DNA of 64,000 bases from Trichobilharzia regenti (taxonomy: Eukaryota > Platyhelminthes > Trematoda > Strigeidida > Schistosomatidae), in NCBI GenBank assembly GCA_944472135.2, contig OX235263.1, positions 32,541,379 through 32,605,378 on the forward strand, in the 5' to 3' direction. The position numbers were made by a program, and so were the translations under genes. The notes under the pieces are model-generated. The model saw only the letters and a program-made list of their open reading frames with translations. It was not told the origin of the DNA and searched no databases. Positions 1 through 10,373 of the stretch are shown here, piece after piece. The number at the start of each line of letters is the position of its first letter. Position 1 is the first letter of the stretch.

Positions 1-375
1 CTTCGCTCAATATTCAAGATCAGATGGCCGGCCAGAAAAGATCAGCAACAGGGATCTCTGGCAATGAGCGAACAAACCAGGAACCCATTGTGAAACAAAT
101 AACCAGGAAGAAATGGAGATGGATTGGCCATACACTGAGGAAACCATCGAGTGACATCACTAGACAAGCTATCGCTCGATTGGAACCCAAAAGAGAAGCG
201 GCGAGTTTGTCGTCAGTGCAAGGGTGACTTGGAGGAGGTCGTGTGAAGAGGAGATGAAAGCATATGGGCAGACTTGGAGCGGGATGAAAACGTTGGCAGA
301 AAACAGAAGGCAATGGAGATGTGCAGCTGAAGCCCTATGTTCCTCTAGGAATTAAAGGATATAATAATAATAATA
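1..375 (+). mobile_element. RTE family B non-LTR retrotransposon, 3' end
   Basis: The conserved C-terminal peptide of this family is readable with breaks (ARKDQQQ... then [20 protein letters not shown] and AAEALCSSRN). An ATA repeat tail follows at 361-375, as usual for RTE-clade elements. The 5' side runs off the window. SR2-like by general resemblance. Seven further copies occur in this window. Confidence 0.8.
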
Positions 376-829
376 TGTTTATTGAGCAAATGAATGAAAA
401 TGGTATGCTCAGATGTCAATAGAAGTAAGAATATAAAGAGAAAATTGCGCAAATCAGTCGACTTCTAAATAAGGTTAGCTATTGAATCTTACACAGAGGC
501 ATAATTTTTTCCCACAGAACAGCGAATTAGTTTGGAAAACTTTACGTATTCAAGGGCGAATTTCGTTCAGAAATTGTTGTCTACATCTAAATGTTGGCAG
601 GTTCGATTCAACCATCAACAATAGCTTGGATTACCTTGGACTTAATAAGATTTACAGCGTTTCATCCAGATCTGTCAAAATTTCACTTCTTTTGATGATA
701 AACATTACCTATCTAGTGTGTTCTTCAATTTCGAACATATGCATTTTGATATCTCAACAACAAAGAAATACGATCGCTGTAATCATGGGAATCACAGGCG
801 TCTTCAGAGGATAAGACCTTAACGGTTGA

Positions 830-1320
830 AAAATGCTACAAACAAGAAAGGAACTTCTGCTGAGATTCACCCTAAATGTCGAATTCTTGTTATATAATGA
901 AATACATAGACAAAAGGCAGTGGTCCAACACTACGTACTGCGTTTGCAGACTTTATGTCAAAACCTGGAGACAGTGATGAACGATAAGTAGATGACACTT
1001 TTATTTAATTATATTGAGAATGGATACCTATTGAAAGCTTTATCACAAAAACTTCGAAGCCTACAGCGAAAACATTCACACTTTTTGTTCCCAAAGTCCC
1101 CTCTATCCAACCAAATCCGCAAATCAACGGGTACTCATTGGGAAAAATAGTAACAAACAGTTTGTCTCGTTTATTGAAGAAAATCTTTGCAGTTGAATTT
1201 CCACTTACTTTCCATATTTGATAACTTTATTTGAAATAGCACACACTGATGCAGTATTGATTAATGGGTGAGATTTAGAGCACAAATTATTGCTCATAAT
1301 CATATAAATTTAGCCACAAG
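830..1320 (+). mobile_element. Degraded Penelope-like element
   Basis: In broken frames the stretch retains F-A-D-F from the RT motif B region and V-D-D-T-F-I at 985-1005, equivalent to YVDDTF of the near-intact copy at 57-58.5 kb. The end (1270-1320) repeats the GAGCACAAATTATTGCTCATA block seen in Penelope-type terminal repeats at 40.2, 42.9 and 51.6 kb. Many stops and indels mark it as an old copy. Confidence 0.55.
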
Positions 1321-2179
1321 GCTTCATAATTTGTCTTGCATATATATACATATATCTTCCTCTTTCTGCCCTCCCCCTTTTTGGCACTTTCCTATCATTC
1401 CCGGTTTAGGCATTGCGTCATTTTGACTGCACATGTGCAGTGTTGAATTGATAAACAGACACTTCGTGATTAGCCTCTCTTTTCACCTAACTATATTACT
1501 TTTTAATACGTTCACCTACTCCAACCGATCGGGTGATTATAAGCAAGTGAGTGCAATGTAATGACCAAGCTTTTCTCTAAGCTACTTAACTTAGTAGGGA
1601 CAATTATTCTAGGTTTAGCTAAATTTTTATGTTCCAATAATCTAGTTTACCCTGATCTATTCGTTTGATCTCACAGTTATTACATGGTATTTGGAAAATT
1701 TTATTATTTTTCCTAATTGGACTTACTCTCTCTACAAAACTAATGATTTGAATGAATATGAAGGATTAACTACCCCCACTGATGGCATGTATTAATTCAC
1801 CTGCTCCAATGGAGCTAAGCATGCTGGACTGAAATTTACCCTCATGATTTTACAGATGAGAAAAAATATTCCCCCACTGTTCCATTCTGGAAAACCTGAT
1901 AAAGTTCGAACACTTACTGAACTCGCGAACCGATTTCAGAGTCACCCATGTAGTATGCAGAAATCTTGCCAGATTTATATAGGAAATATAAACTTCTTGA
2001 AGTAGCCTAGTTCCCACTTAAGCGTAGAATTACACAACACAACTGAAACATACATTCTCGAAGTATGAAAACCTACTAAATGCCAAAACAAACAAATTTA
2101 TTGAGGGATCAAGTGAACTACGGGTCTGAAATAAGATACCACTTCCAACTTAGCTTAACCACTCGCTCCCCATGCTATA
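1321..2179. other. Unassigned 3' flank of PIKFYVE
   Basis: AT-rich sequence with no supported gene. A short TA-rich run at 1340-1352 and C/T-rich stretches are the only visible structure. Confidence 0.5.
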
Positions 2180-2430
2180 ACACTTTTTAAAAATTCCTTT
2201 ACGTTCCCAGTGGAACATAGAGCTTCAAGTTGAAGGCTTGAAGTTTCTGTAGCGGTGCTGTTTATTTTTACAGGATGAAGTTGCTAGCCTCATGCCCAAC
2301 CTTCCTTCTTTACCAGTCTTATTACTTGCTTAGCGAGGTAAGGGAGCGCTTCGGCCGGGATCGAACCCCGGACCAAATGGGCCGCAGTCGGCGAGCATTT
2401 TACCGTTGTGCCATGCTATATCACACCAAC
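2180..2430 (-). mobile_element. SINE family B (tRNA-headed)
   Basis: On the minus strand the unit starts with a tRNA-like head with a B-box-like GGGTTCGATCCC (about 2358-2369) and a body shared with copies at 16.9, 22.0, 25.8-26.1 and 51.1 kb. The body ends in the 'cttgaagtttctgtagc' block. The anticodon arm does not fold convincingly, so it is a repeat rather than a tRNA gene. Confidence 0.7.
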
Positions 2431-2613
2431 AATAAAAAATGAATTTCACTTAATGTAAGGATATATATATTTTGAAATTAAACTTCTTCCAAAATATGCA
2501 TACAATGAAAATTAAAGACAATCGTATGAAAGACAAGAATGGAAGCAATAATAAAAATAGAAATTAAACAAACTCCAAATGAGACAGAAATATCATTAGT
2601 ATTATCTTCTTTT

Positions 2614-2619
2614 TTTATT
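2614..2619 (-). promoter_or_regulatory. Possible poly(A) signal of PIKFYVE
   Basis: AATAAA on the minus strand, about 157 bases after the PIKFYVE stop codon. The region is AT-rich, so the hexamer could occur by chance. A transcript 3' end within 30 bases downstream is not visible from the sequence. Confidence 0.35.
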
Positions 2620-2775
2620 AATTACAAAACATAATGATCACAGAAGTAGAAAATAACAAGATATTATTACAAGTAGTAAATAATAATAATAATAATGATA
2701 ATATTAATAAATAATAAAAATCATGATCAGTTCATCTCATATGAATTATATGTGGTCATATAACAGTGAACAGTC

Positions 2776-3135
2776 TCATTGTTTCTTGCCTACTGCTTTC
2801 CGTCGTGTACGTACACGCCAACCTTCTGTATGCTCAGCTAAACTATCATACCATTGATCAGGTAGTAGAGGAAAATAACTGTGCAGTTGATAAAGGAAAC
2901 GTTCACGATACAAATCAGGTGTAAGTATAGTTGGCATTGGTCCTTGTGCACTTGTTATCGTTTGTTTAATAATCATTTCAAGGCGTTTGTCAAGGGTGAA
3001 TTTACGCAAATAGTCAATTAAACCGACTACAAGTTGATTAGATGTTGTATCCACACCGACCAATAATGAATAATCCATAATAAATAAATTGGCTAAAAAT
3101 GTTGTATCTGTATTTAGACAATGTGCTAAAGCATT
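2776..3135 (-). CDS. PIKFYVE: PIKFYVE exon 20 of window: kinase C-terminus and stop
   Basis: Last coding exon: acceptor TCCTTTTTGCAG, stop TGA at 2776-2778. It encodes FLANLFIMDYSLLVGVD, then VVGLIDYLRKFTLDKRLEM, the metal-binding I-I-D motif (here L-I-D). The activation-loop segment follows (QGPMPTILTPDLYRERF), then PDQWYDSL. The Lys found in the vertebrate G-K-M-P is Pro here. The C-terminal tail (HTEGWRVRTRRKAVGKKQ) is basic and longer than usual. Confidence 0.97.
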   Translation of the reverse strand, partial: NALAHCLNTDTTFLANLFIMDYSLLVGVDTTSNQLVVGLIDYLRKFTLDKRLEMIIKQTITSAQGPMPTILTPDLYRERFLYQLHSYFPLLPDQWYDSLAEHTEGWRVRTRRKAVGKKQ

Positions 3136-3215
3136 CTGCAAAAAGGATAAAAGAAACAAGCGAGCAAAGATGTATATTCAATGTTAATTAATTCTATTAG
3201 ATGAACAGAAATTAT

Positions 3216-3540
3216 AGGTTGGAGGATTTCATCATGAGCTGACATCAGTTAGAGGACAATTAGAAAACTCACCTGGGAGTACTGGACAACTGTTTCACCA
3301 GCCTAGTTAGGGACTCTTCACAGGGTTCGAACCCAGGACCTTCCACTTACAATGCGAGCTCGTATAACATTAAGCCACTGGGACCCAATTTAACAGCCAG
3401 TCCGACTTCTGCCAATTCACGACATATCCCGACCAATTCGTAATGTCTTCTTCGATGAGTTACCAGTTCATTTTCAACTTGCTGTGCCCTGCTGGTCACA
3501 GCTTCCCACTACAACCCCACATAACTGCCTGAATAGGGTC
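3216..3540 (-). mobile_element. SINE family A, single unit
   Basis: Minus-oriented unit with tRNA-like head (A-box-like CAGTGGCTTAATG, B-box GGGTTCGAACCC about 3333-3344) followed by the hammerhead-like block (GTGAAGA...GTGAAACAG...GTCCAGTACTCCC, 3283-3330). The core C is changed (GTGAAGA), and the segment between B box and core is shortened. The outer arm shares 'ggaggatttcatcat' with the next dyad. Confidence 0.7.
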
Positions 3541-3573
3541 AGTCCCCAGTGAGCATCAGATAAACTTTTCCAA

Positions 3574-3850
3574 GTATTAGTTGTGTAGGGATTTTGTTTG
3601 ATTCGTTGGAGGATTTCATCATCAGCTGGAGAACCAATGGGAAACCTGGGAGTACTGGATAGCTGCAACCATAAGGTCTTGGGTTCGAACCCCGTTAGTG
3701 GGTACGTGCTGTGAAGAGACCCAACTAGACGGACGAAACAGCTGCCCATTACTCCCTGCAGGTTTTCCAATGGTTTTCTAACTGATATCAGCCCATGATG
3801 AAGTCCTCCAATCGATCAAACAAAATCCATACAAAACTAATACTTGAAAG
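3574..3850. mobile_element. SINE family A inverted dyad
   Basis: Outer arms (about 3574-3640 and 3770-3850) are inverted copies: the left aagtattagt...tttcatcatc matches the reverse complement of the right end. The right half carries B-box GGGTTCGAACCCC and a hammerhead-like block GTGAAGA (3712-3718), GACGAAACAGCTG. The left half is truncated. The whole unit can fold into one hairpin. Confidence 0.7.
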
Positions 3851-3854
3851 AACA

Positions 3855-4095
3855 AAACTTATGACTGTGCGGCTGTGTTCAAAGTACAACTTTCCACAGA
3901 AGTGTAACACTTCAACTTGGGCAGGGATAGGGAAAAGAATTTCAAGGGAGCTGTAATAAGCAGAAATGTGAGGAAGAAAGAAGATTAGTACTTAATGGAT
4001 CTGGGGAAATACAAAGAATGAATGCATCTGCACTACTGAGAAGTTTTTCAACCATATCACCAACAGTTTCAAACCAATGGCTCTTAGAATCCAGT
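3855..4095 (-). mobile_element. Degraded RTE family A 3' end
   Basis: Recognisable only by comparison with 18407-19247: the order 'actttccacagaagtg', 'acttcaactt' and 'aatgcatctgcac...tcaaccatatcacc' is the same. Heavily mutated and 5'-truncated. Confidence 0.5.
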
Positions 4096-4221
4096 TTACA
4101 CCCCACCCCGTGTGTAACTCACACTAAGTTATATATTATAAGTATCCAAACGGTAGATGTTATGAATTTCCTGGAATAATTTGAGCGCCAAATCAAATTC
4201 AATCATCATAAATTATTTTTA

Positions 4222-4580
4222 AAACTCCCAGCGTGTTTAAGAAAAAAATCAAAATAAGATTTATCTAGACACTTCGCTGTGCAAACTACAGCTTCGTCAG
4301 AAGAATTACTTGGATTTTATTAACTATCAAAATATGTAGTCAGAAACACATTACATCAACTGAAGTGGATTCCTTTGAAGGTCCCCTGTCGGTAGACATT
4401 TGTACCCATAAAAAACGTAAACAGCCATCATCACATGTGGTCATGTGTACATATTTGACTATATATTTTGATGCTTAGTAAAATTCGAGTGATTCTGCTC
4501 AAGAAGCTGTGGCTTATGCAGCGAAACATCCAAAAAAAAATCTTGTTCGATTTTCTTTGAAACACGCTGGGATTATTTTA
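4222..4580. repeat. Penelope-type inverted terminal repeats
   Basis: Two diverged arms in opposite orientation (about 4222-4330 and 4440-4580) share the order 'cccagcgtgttt', 'aatcaaaataagat' and a hammerhead-like block. On the minus strand the left arm has CTGACGA (4294-4300), an AGCTGT/ACAGC stem and GAAG. On the plus strand the right arm has CTCAAGA (4498-4504), an AGCTG/CAGC stem and GAAA (4523-4526). Penelope-like elements are known to carry hammerhead motifs in such terminal repeats. Confidence 0.55.
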
Positions 4581-4654
4581 GGTGTCTTATAACAGTTAAA
4601 CACTTCATGCGTTGACACAAGGATTTCATTTAACTAGCACTAATCTTTTCCCGA

Positions 4655-4780
4655 CTTAATCCTGTGTCAGCTAACATCGCTCGTCGAGGAGGGTGATGGC
4701 TCCACATGCGCAACACATCTCCTAGCCATGTCAGTCGATGGAGGTGCACAACCTAGTCGATTGATAAATCGATCTAGCCT
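4655..4780 (-). mobile_element. RTE family A fragment
   Basis: Short minus-strand fragment equivalent to 18.80-18.93 kb (gtcagctaacat...cgtcgaggagggtgatggct...cctagtcgattga). It encodes the remains of the HRLRWLGHVL region. Mutated and isolated. Confidence 0.6.
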
Positions 4781-4789
4781 AACACTTTA

Positions 4790-5150
4790 TTTCTTTTTAC
4801 GAGTTGACCACAGAATGATATCAGTTACAGAACCATTGAAAACCAGGGACTACTGGACAGCTGTTTCATTCTAGGTTGGGAATCATAGGAATTACGCACC
4901 CACTGGGGTTCGAACCCGGGACCTTCCAGTTACAAGGCAAGCCCGTAAACCATTCAGCCACTAGAACCCAATTCAATGGCTCATGAATTCTAACTTCTAC
5001 CGATTCGTGATTTAGCGCGACAGCAACCACTGTCGTAGGTGGGACATCCATCCTCACACGTGACATCCGGATGAACCTCACTGGTCACGACTTCTCGCTG
5101 GAACTCCTGGAAACTCCACCCTGAAGCAAGTCACTAGGAAGCATAGGATT
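4790..5150 (-). mobile_element. SINE family A, single unit
   Basis: Minus-oriented. tRNA-like head with GGGTTCGAACCCC (about 4906-4918), hammerhead-like block degenerate (CTATGAT in place of CTGAAGA; GAAACAGCTGTCC kept at 4857-4869), and the longer 5' region 'ggtcacgacttctc' (5083-5096) also seen at 63.28 kb. Immediately followed by the foldback unit at 5152-5340. Confidence 0.7.
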
Positions 5151-5151
5151 A

Positions 5152-5340
5152 ATTTTCTATACTTTGGTTTGTAAGGGTTAATTTTGTTTTTTACGAATTG
5201 ATCACGGATTGATGATTCCCAAACTAGGGTGAAACAGCTGTCCAGTAGTCCCTGGTTTACAATGTTTCTCTAACTGATATCAATCCATGATCAACTCGTA
5301 AAATACAAAATTAACCCTTACAAACCAAACTATAGAAAAC
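5152..5340. mobile_element. SINE family A foldback (collapsed dyad)
   Basis: Inverted arms of about 61 bases (5152-5212 and 5280-5340) differ at only a few positions. Between them lies a solitary hammerhead-like block (TTGATGA...GTGAAACAGCTGTCC) with no tRNA-like head. It appears to be a dyad whose centre was deleted. Confidence 0.75.
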
Positions 5341-6284
5341 TAATACTTTATACCTAACCTCAGTATTACTCATTATATTCTACAGATGTACACACAGCAT
5401 CCTAATACAGCATATTTACATATGGAACGTATATACAATACGAAATTCAACTCGACGTTAAAGTTGAAAATGTTATCTGAAAAGATAATGAAAGCTCCGT
5501 AACCAAACCAATCAACAAAAAAGAGTACGTGACACCAAGAATAAAGAGGAACAGAGGATTTAGAATAAATCAAAAGTGACAAACAACGTATATACTACTG
5601 ATCTTTGTGAATAATTTGAAAACACTTGAAACATTCAACTCTGCAGAATCTGTTTATGAGACTGTTCTATTCTTAATATAGAAAGTGTTTGTTAACCATG
5701 CAGAGATAATTTCAACAACGAGAAAGTCGTCTTTAATGCAGGAATAATCATTTATCCCACATTAATGCACTTTAAAATAAGAAGTATTTGGTCTTTAGCT
5801 ATAAAGCTTTATATACGAAGAATCCAACCAAACGGCCAAAGTGATAAAAATGATAAGTTGAGAAAGCTTATACTAGTGTCCATCATGAAATACATTTAGA
5901 CGTCTATACCGTAATATAAGTGAAGCGATCTGTTATCGCTTCCTACAAACTAAAAATTTTAATGCAATAAAATTTTTAAGCTGAAACTTCTCAGCTCATA
6001 GTTGAACGTCATAAATAGTATTAGGAAAGAAAGCAGAATTTCTCGTTAACAAGAGGAGCAAAGCAGCCCTGCGGTGTTCAAATCCCTTCAATCTGACTAA
6101 CAAGTACTACTCGTTGATGTGATTGGTTTCCAGCTACTCAAACCCATCAACAATGATGCGTACATTCATGATTGTCACTTACAGTATTAAGTAAACATCC
6201 TGGTGGCCTGCTTAAAACTTGGGCCACCAAAAATCTCCATCATTATATTGCATATAATTTCCCTTGCTAAATTATTATATTATT
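5341..6284. other. Intron sequence, nothing recognised
   Basis: AT-rich intron between the last two PIKFYVE exons. No repeat family used elsewhere in this window is evident, and no reading frame has support. Confidence 0.5.
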
Positions 6285-7185
6285 ATTATTCCCTTGAGTT
6301 CCGAGTGGGACATACGGCTTCAATAGCACATCTCCACCTTGTTCTGTTTTCTGCTGTCCTCTTCAGCTAGGTCCACGATTGAACAAACTCTCTCATCTCT
6401 CCCTCACATGATCTCCATGTTACCCTAGCATTCACGACCCACTCGTCGCTTCCAATTTGGATCCCACTAGGGCACTGACCTGGCGTGCGCTGTCACCCGG
6501 GGGCCTCTTCAATCCAACCCATCCAACTCCATTTTCTCCTATTTATTTGTTGAGCGGTCGGCTCTCGCTGCTGGTTTGTTCCACTGCAGAGTTTCTTGCT
6601 GCTTATTCTTTCTGCCCATTTGATCTTTAGTATGGAGCCAGCCAGCGAAGGTGGCAGGTGTTGATGAAAGTCTGCAACAGGCTGTTGGAAATCCTTATCA
6701 TGACAAGCTGGCCGAATTTCTGACTCGTAAAGAAGAACCAACTTCACATTGGTGTTGGAAATGAGAATCTTTTCATTTATGCTGGCTGAGTCAGTGCAGA
6801 ATAATTCCAAACTGGTTTTTCAGGTTGGTGAAGGCGTATCTTGCCTTTCCGATTCCGGCTGGCTTTGAAATCTTCATCTGTTTGGACTACGTATAGTTGA
6901 AACGTTGCTTCTCAGATAAGCGAAGGGGGCAACCACTGCTACATCTCTCCCGTTGATGGTGATTGGTGCTGGTTGTTGTTGCTGTTGGCGGTTGGCTGGT
7001 TATCTTCATCACCTCCGTCTTCTCTGTGTTTACCTGCAATTCTGTCTTCGCTGCCTGCCTCTTCAGCCAGTTTGTTGATTTTCGCTTGCAAGTCTTTGAG
7101 TTTGTATGACATTAGACATACAGCATCTCCGAAATCCAGATCTTCCAGAGTCGTGAGCGGCAGTTTATCCCAATACATGAGATAG
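6285..7185 (-). mobile_element. RTE family B, 5'-truncated copy
   Basis: Minus-strand copy extending from the TTATTATTATT tail (about 6270-6290) through the C-terminal conserved block to the end of the RT domain. A frame at 6939-7178 reads LEDLDFGDAVCLMSYKLKDL, the motif C region with F-G-D-A in place of F-A-D-D. Frameshifts separate the segments. It lies in the intron between the catalytic and final PIKFYVE exons. Confidence 0.8.
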
Positions 7186-7586
7186 CTGTTCCTGAATTAT
7201 GTGCTTGGTTCTCAGAATGTACTCCTGAGTTTTTTCGACTAAATCTTATGCATTCATTAGAGGCAAAAAAGAGATATCATAATTGGTTTGTTTGCACTTC
7301 AGGTCAGAGAGCGTTATGTCACGCAATGTACTACCAATTAATATTTTATTTGAAGATCTTGAACGAAGGGAAGTTATCATGCAATAAACTACGCTGAAAA
7401 TTCTGTAAGCTATATAAGCAATGTCCAGGATAAAGCTTTACTATTATTACTACTATGTGGCGATTTCAATCTACTGATGTCCATCTTCATAGGGGGAAAA
7501 TATACAAAACATTTTACATGAATACTACGATATTTTTAATGTGTTACATTTTTATTAATTTAAATATAAACTGTAACACAACTAAC

Positions 7587-7997
7587 CTTTGAATGTACCC
7601 TCAAGTACAATGGATTGTCTATAGAAGCATTCAATAGATTCTGATCCAAGAGAACCGGTATATGTTTTTTATCAATTTCTGATGGTAGACCATTATCTTT
7701 TGTTGAAAAAGCAAGTCCAGAAGAGGAGATCGCAGAATTTGATACGGTTTCATCCATTTCCTGAGCTGGATCTGTATTACAAGTAGCAGTGTTTGTACTA
7801 AGCGTAATATTATTTGATGATTCATCTGCTAATCGTTTACGAAGAGAACCTTTTAAGTCGTAGATGTAGGCTAAATGCGTACGACCATGAAACAGATTTT
7901 CCATTACAAGAACATCAAATCGATGTGCTTCACCTGAAGCAGAATTTTTGAATCCAACATGAAATATTCCCAGTATTCGTGATAATACGCATAGACG
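7587..7997 (-). CDS. PIKFYVE: PIKFYVE exon 19 of window: catalytic core
   Basis: A 137-codon exon, phase 0 at both ends (acceptor TTTATTCAACAG, donor TCAAAG|GTTAGT). It contains LSRILGIFHVGFKN, LVMENLFHG and IYDLKGSLRKR. The Asp of D-L-K-G-S is catalytic in PIP kinases. After DLKGS there is an Asn/Thr/Ser-rich insert of about 55 residues. VLLDQNLL...NPLYLRVHSK then resumes the family sequence. The insert is clearly longer than the short loop known in vertebrate PIKfyve. Confidence 0.97.
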
Positions 7998-8412
7998 CTG
8001 TTGAATAAAGCAAAATCAGGCGTAAATAGCAGTTTCTAAGAAAAGCATATCAAAATTATCCCTTCAGGTAATTACAATAATGACAAAGTAATCGTAAACT
8101 TATTGGGGTCCAGTCATATTATTTATCTAAACACAAACATGATATAATATTTGCACCAACAGATGCACCACAAAAAAATAAAGCAAAATAGAGAAAATAG
8201 AATAGATAAGTGACAGTATCCAGAAAGCAAGTAAGCATCATGATCAAGAGTACTTAAAGGGTAATTAATCATTTCATGTAACCTTCCGAAAAGGAAGAAA
8301 AGAAAAGATACTACAGTAGCACTGATTACGATTCCCGCCATTATCTACAAACACATCTCGTGCCACTATCTCAGAAGGACATTAATAAACGTGAAAAGTT
8401 GTAGGAACTAAA

Positions 8413-10373
8413 AAGTAAATGATAAGTGAAACAATCTCGGATAAAAATGGCACCATAATCAGCTCCCAGGATAGACGACTGGAACGCTGAAAAGAACACT
8501 ACGAGGAGCAGTTTAATTGGCCCACAGCCACGCTCAACCTGCCGAACATCCAACACCACCCTGAGTGGGACATAGACACAGGTCCTCCATCCCTAACTGA
8601 AGTTACTAAAGCTGTCACCAATCTGAAACAAGGTGAACCAGCGGGACCTGATGGGATGACTCCGGAAGTATTTAAGTACAGTTGAGACAGTTTACTGTCT
8701 GCATTAACTGAGGTACTAGGAACCGTCTGGGAATCAGAGGAAGTCCCATCGGGTTGGTGTACGTCACAGATTATTCCCATATACAAGAAGGGAGACAAAT
8801 CTCCCTGTGATAATGACAGAGGGATTAACTTGACTAATATAGTATCTAAAGTTCTAGGCTCAATAATCATGCGTAAACTAAGTGGTGCTCGGGAGGCACA
8901 AACACGAGAGAGCCAGACAGGCTTTAGACCAGGAAGAGGGTGTATCGATCATATCTTCACCCTCCGACAGATTCTAGAACATAGGCATACTTACCGTCAG
9001 CGTCCAATAATCGTCATATTTCTTGACTTGAAGGCAGCATTCGATTCTGTCGACGGAGAGGTATTCTGGCGATGCTTGGCTGTAAAAGGAATGCCGAGAA
9101 AATACATTGTACTGATCAAGACACTCACTCTACTCGAACTCAGGTAGCAAGGTGAGTTACCATTTCAAGTGGTGACGACTAGTGGTGTCCGTCAAGGATG
9201 CCCACTATTCCCTTTTTTATTCAACTTCATCATAGATGTACTAATGGACTTAACCCTAACTCATTTCAGAGAAACAGGGATTGACTTGCTACCAGGGAAT
9301 AATGTCGTCGACTTAGAATATGCAGACGATATAGTCCTTCTAGGCGAGGACGCTGACAAAATGCAGAGTCTTCTGAACACCTTAAGCTGAAATCTACGAA
9401 TGTTCGGCATGCGATTCGCTCCCTCTGTCAAATGCAAGATGATGCTACAGGACTGCACTACACTGCCTCTTAGTTTAGAAATAGGGAATGAAGTGGTAGA
9501 GCACGTTGACCGCTTCACTTATTCGGGAAGTACCAACAGTCCCAAGGGGTTGATCTCTGACGAAATCTTCGCATGGATACAAAGAGCTAGTTTCCCATAT
9601 GCCAGTTTACGCCGTCTCTGGCCTAGTAGACGTAATATCCGACTATCGACAAAAGGACGCGTGCACTGCTCATCAGTCCGCTCCGTCCTCCTTTATGGCA
9701 GGCTGTGTGACCTGGCCATTGAGAGTGGAAGACATGGAAAGCCCGACTAGCTGTCTTTGATCAAAGGTGCTGTGTTCTATTTCCCGTGTGAAGTGGCATA
9801 ATAAGGTGAGGAATATTGAGGTTGGGCGTTGAGTAATAGGTAAGGAGAAGAAATCAATCGACGAGGCTGTGAAAATACATCGACTGAGATGGTTAGGACA
9901 TGTGTTATGTATGCCTAGCCATCGCTTTCCTCGACGACAGACAATGTTAGCTAACATAGGGTCAGACTGGAAGAGACCAAGTGGTGGTCAAACCAAAACA
10001 TGGCTTTATCAGTCAATGAAATCCACAACAGTTAGTTTAAGCCAGCCAGTCGCGTAGGAAGATGTAGACTTCCTGAAAGGTTGGAGTCCTCAGAACGGTC
10101 AAAAACAGTGGTTAGAAACAATCGGTGACATGGCTCAAAATCGTTCTCAGTGATGGTGCAGATTTATCCACTCCCTGTGACTTATGATTTCCAATGAAAC
10201 TATATTGTTCTTCGTTATTACTATTCCTTTGTCTCACACCTCTGTTTACTGTCTCTATTATGCATTTCTTCTACTTTCTTCTCTTGCTTTGTGCACTACA
10301 AGGAGGGAGTGTGGCGACTTGAACTTCCGCACAACGGTGCAAAGTTCTATTTCGAAAACAAACAGACAGACAG
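8413..10373 (+). mobile_element. RTE family A retrotransposon with TSD
   Basis: Non-LTR element, 5'-truncated inside the region before RT. Fragments in three frames give TEVTKAVTNLKQGEPAGPDG, TGFRPGRGCIDHIFTLRQIL, VIFLDLKAAFDSVDGEVFW, VRQGCPLFPFLFNFIIDVLM and LEYADDIVLL: RT motifs 1-5 with YADD intact. The C-terminal HRLRWLGHVLCMPSHRFPRR and GGQTKTW follow, then a 3' region ending in CAGACAGACAG. A 10-bp duplication AGGAACTAAA flanks it (8403-8412, 10374-10383). Several stops and frameshifts make it inactive. Confidence 0.92.

Noticed and set aside
482..814. 110-residue open frame on the plus strand
   Set aside because: No family features, and it precedes Penelope-like remnants in other frames; more likely chance or decayed repeat.
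2340..2415. tRNA gene-like B box with flanking head
   Set aside because: The same head recurs with the SINE B body, and no full cloverleaf or anticodon stem can be drawn; the same applies to the SINE A and C heads.
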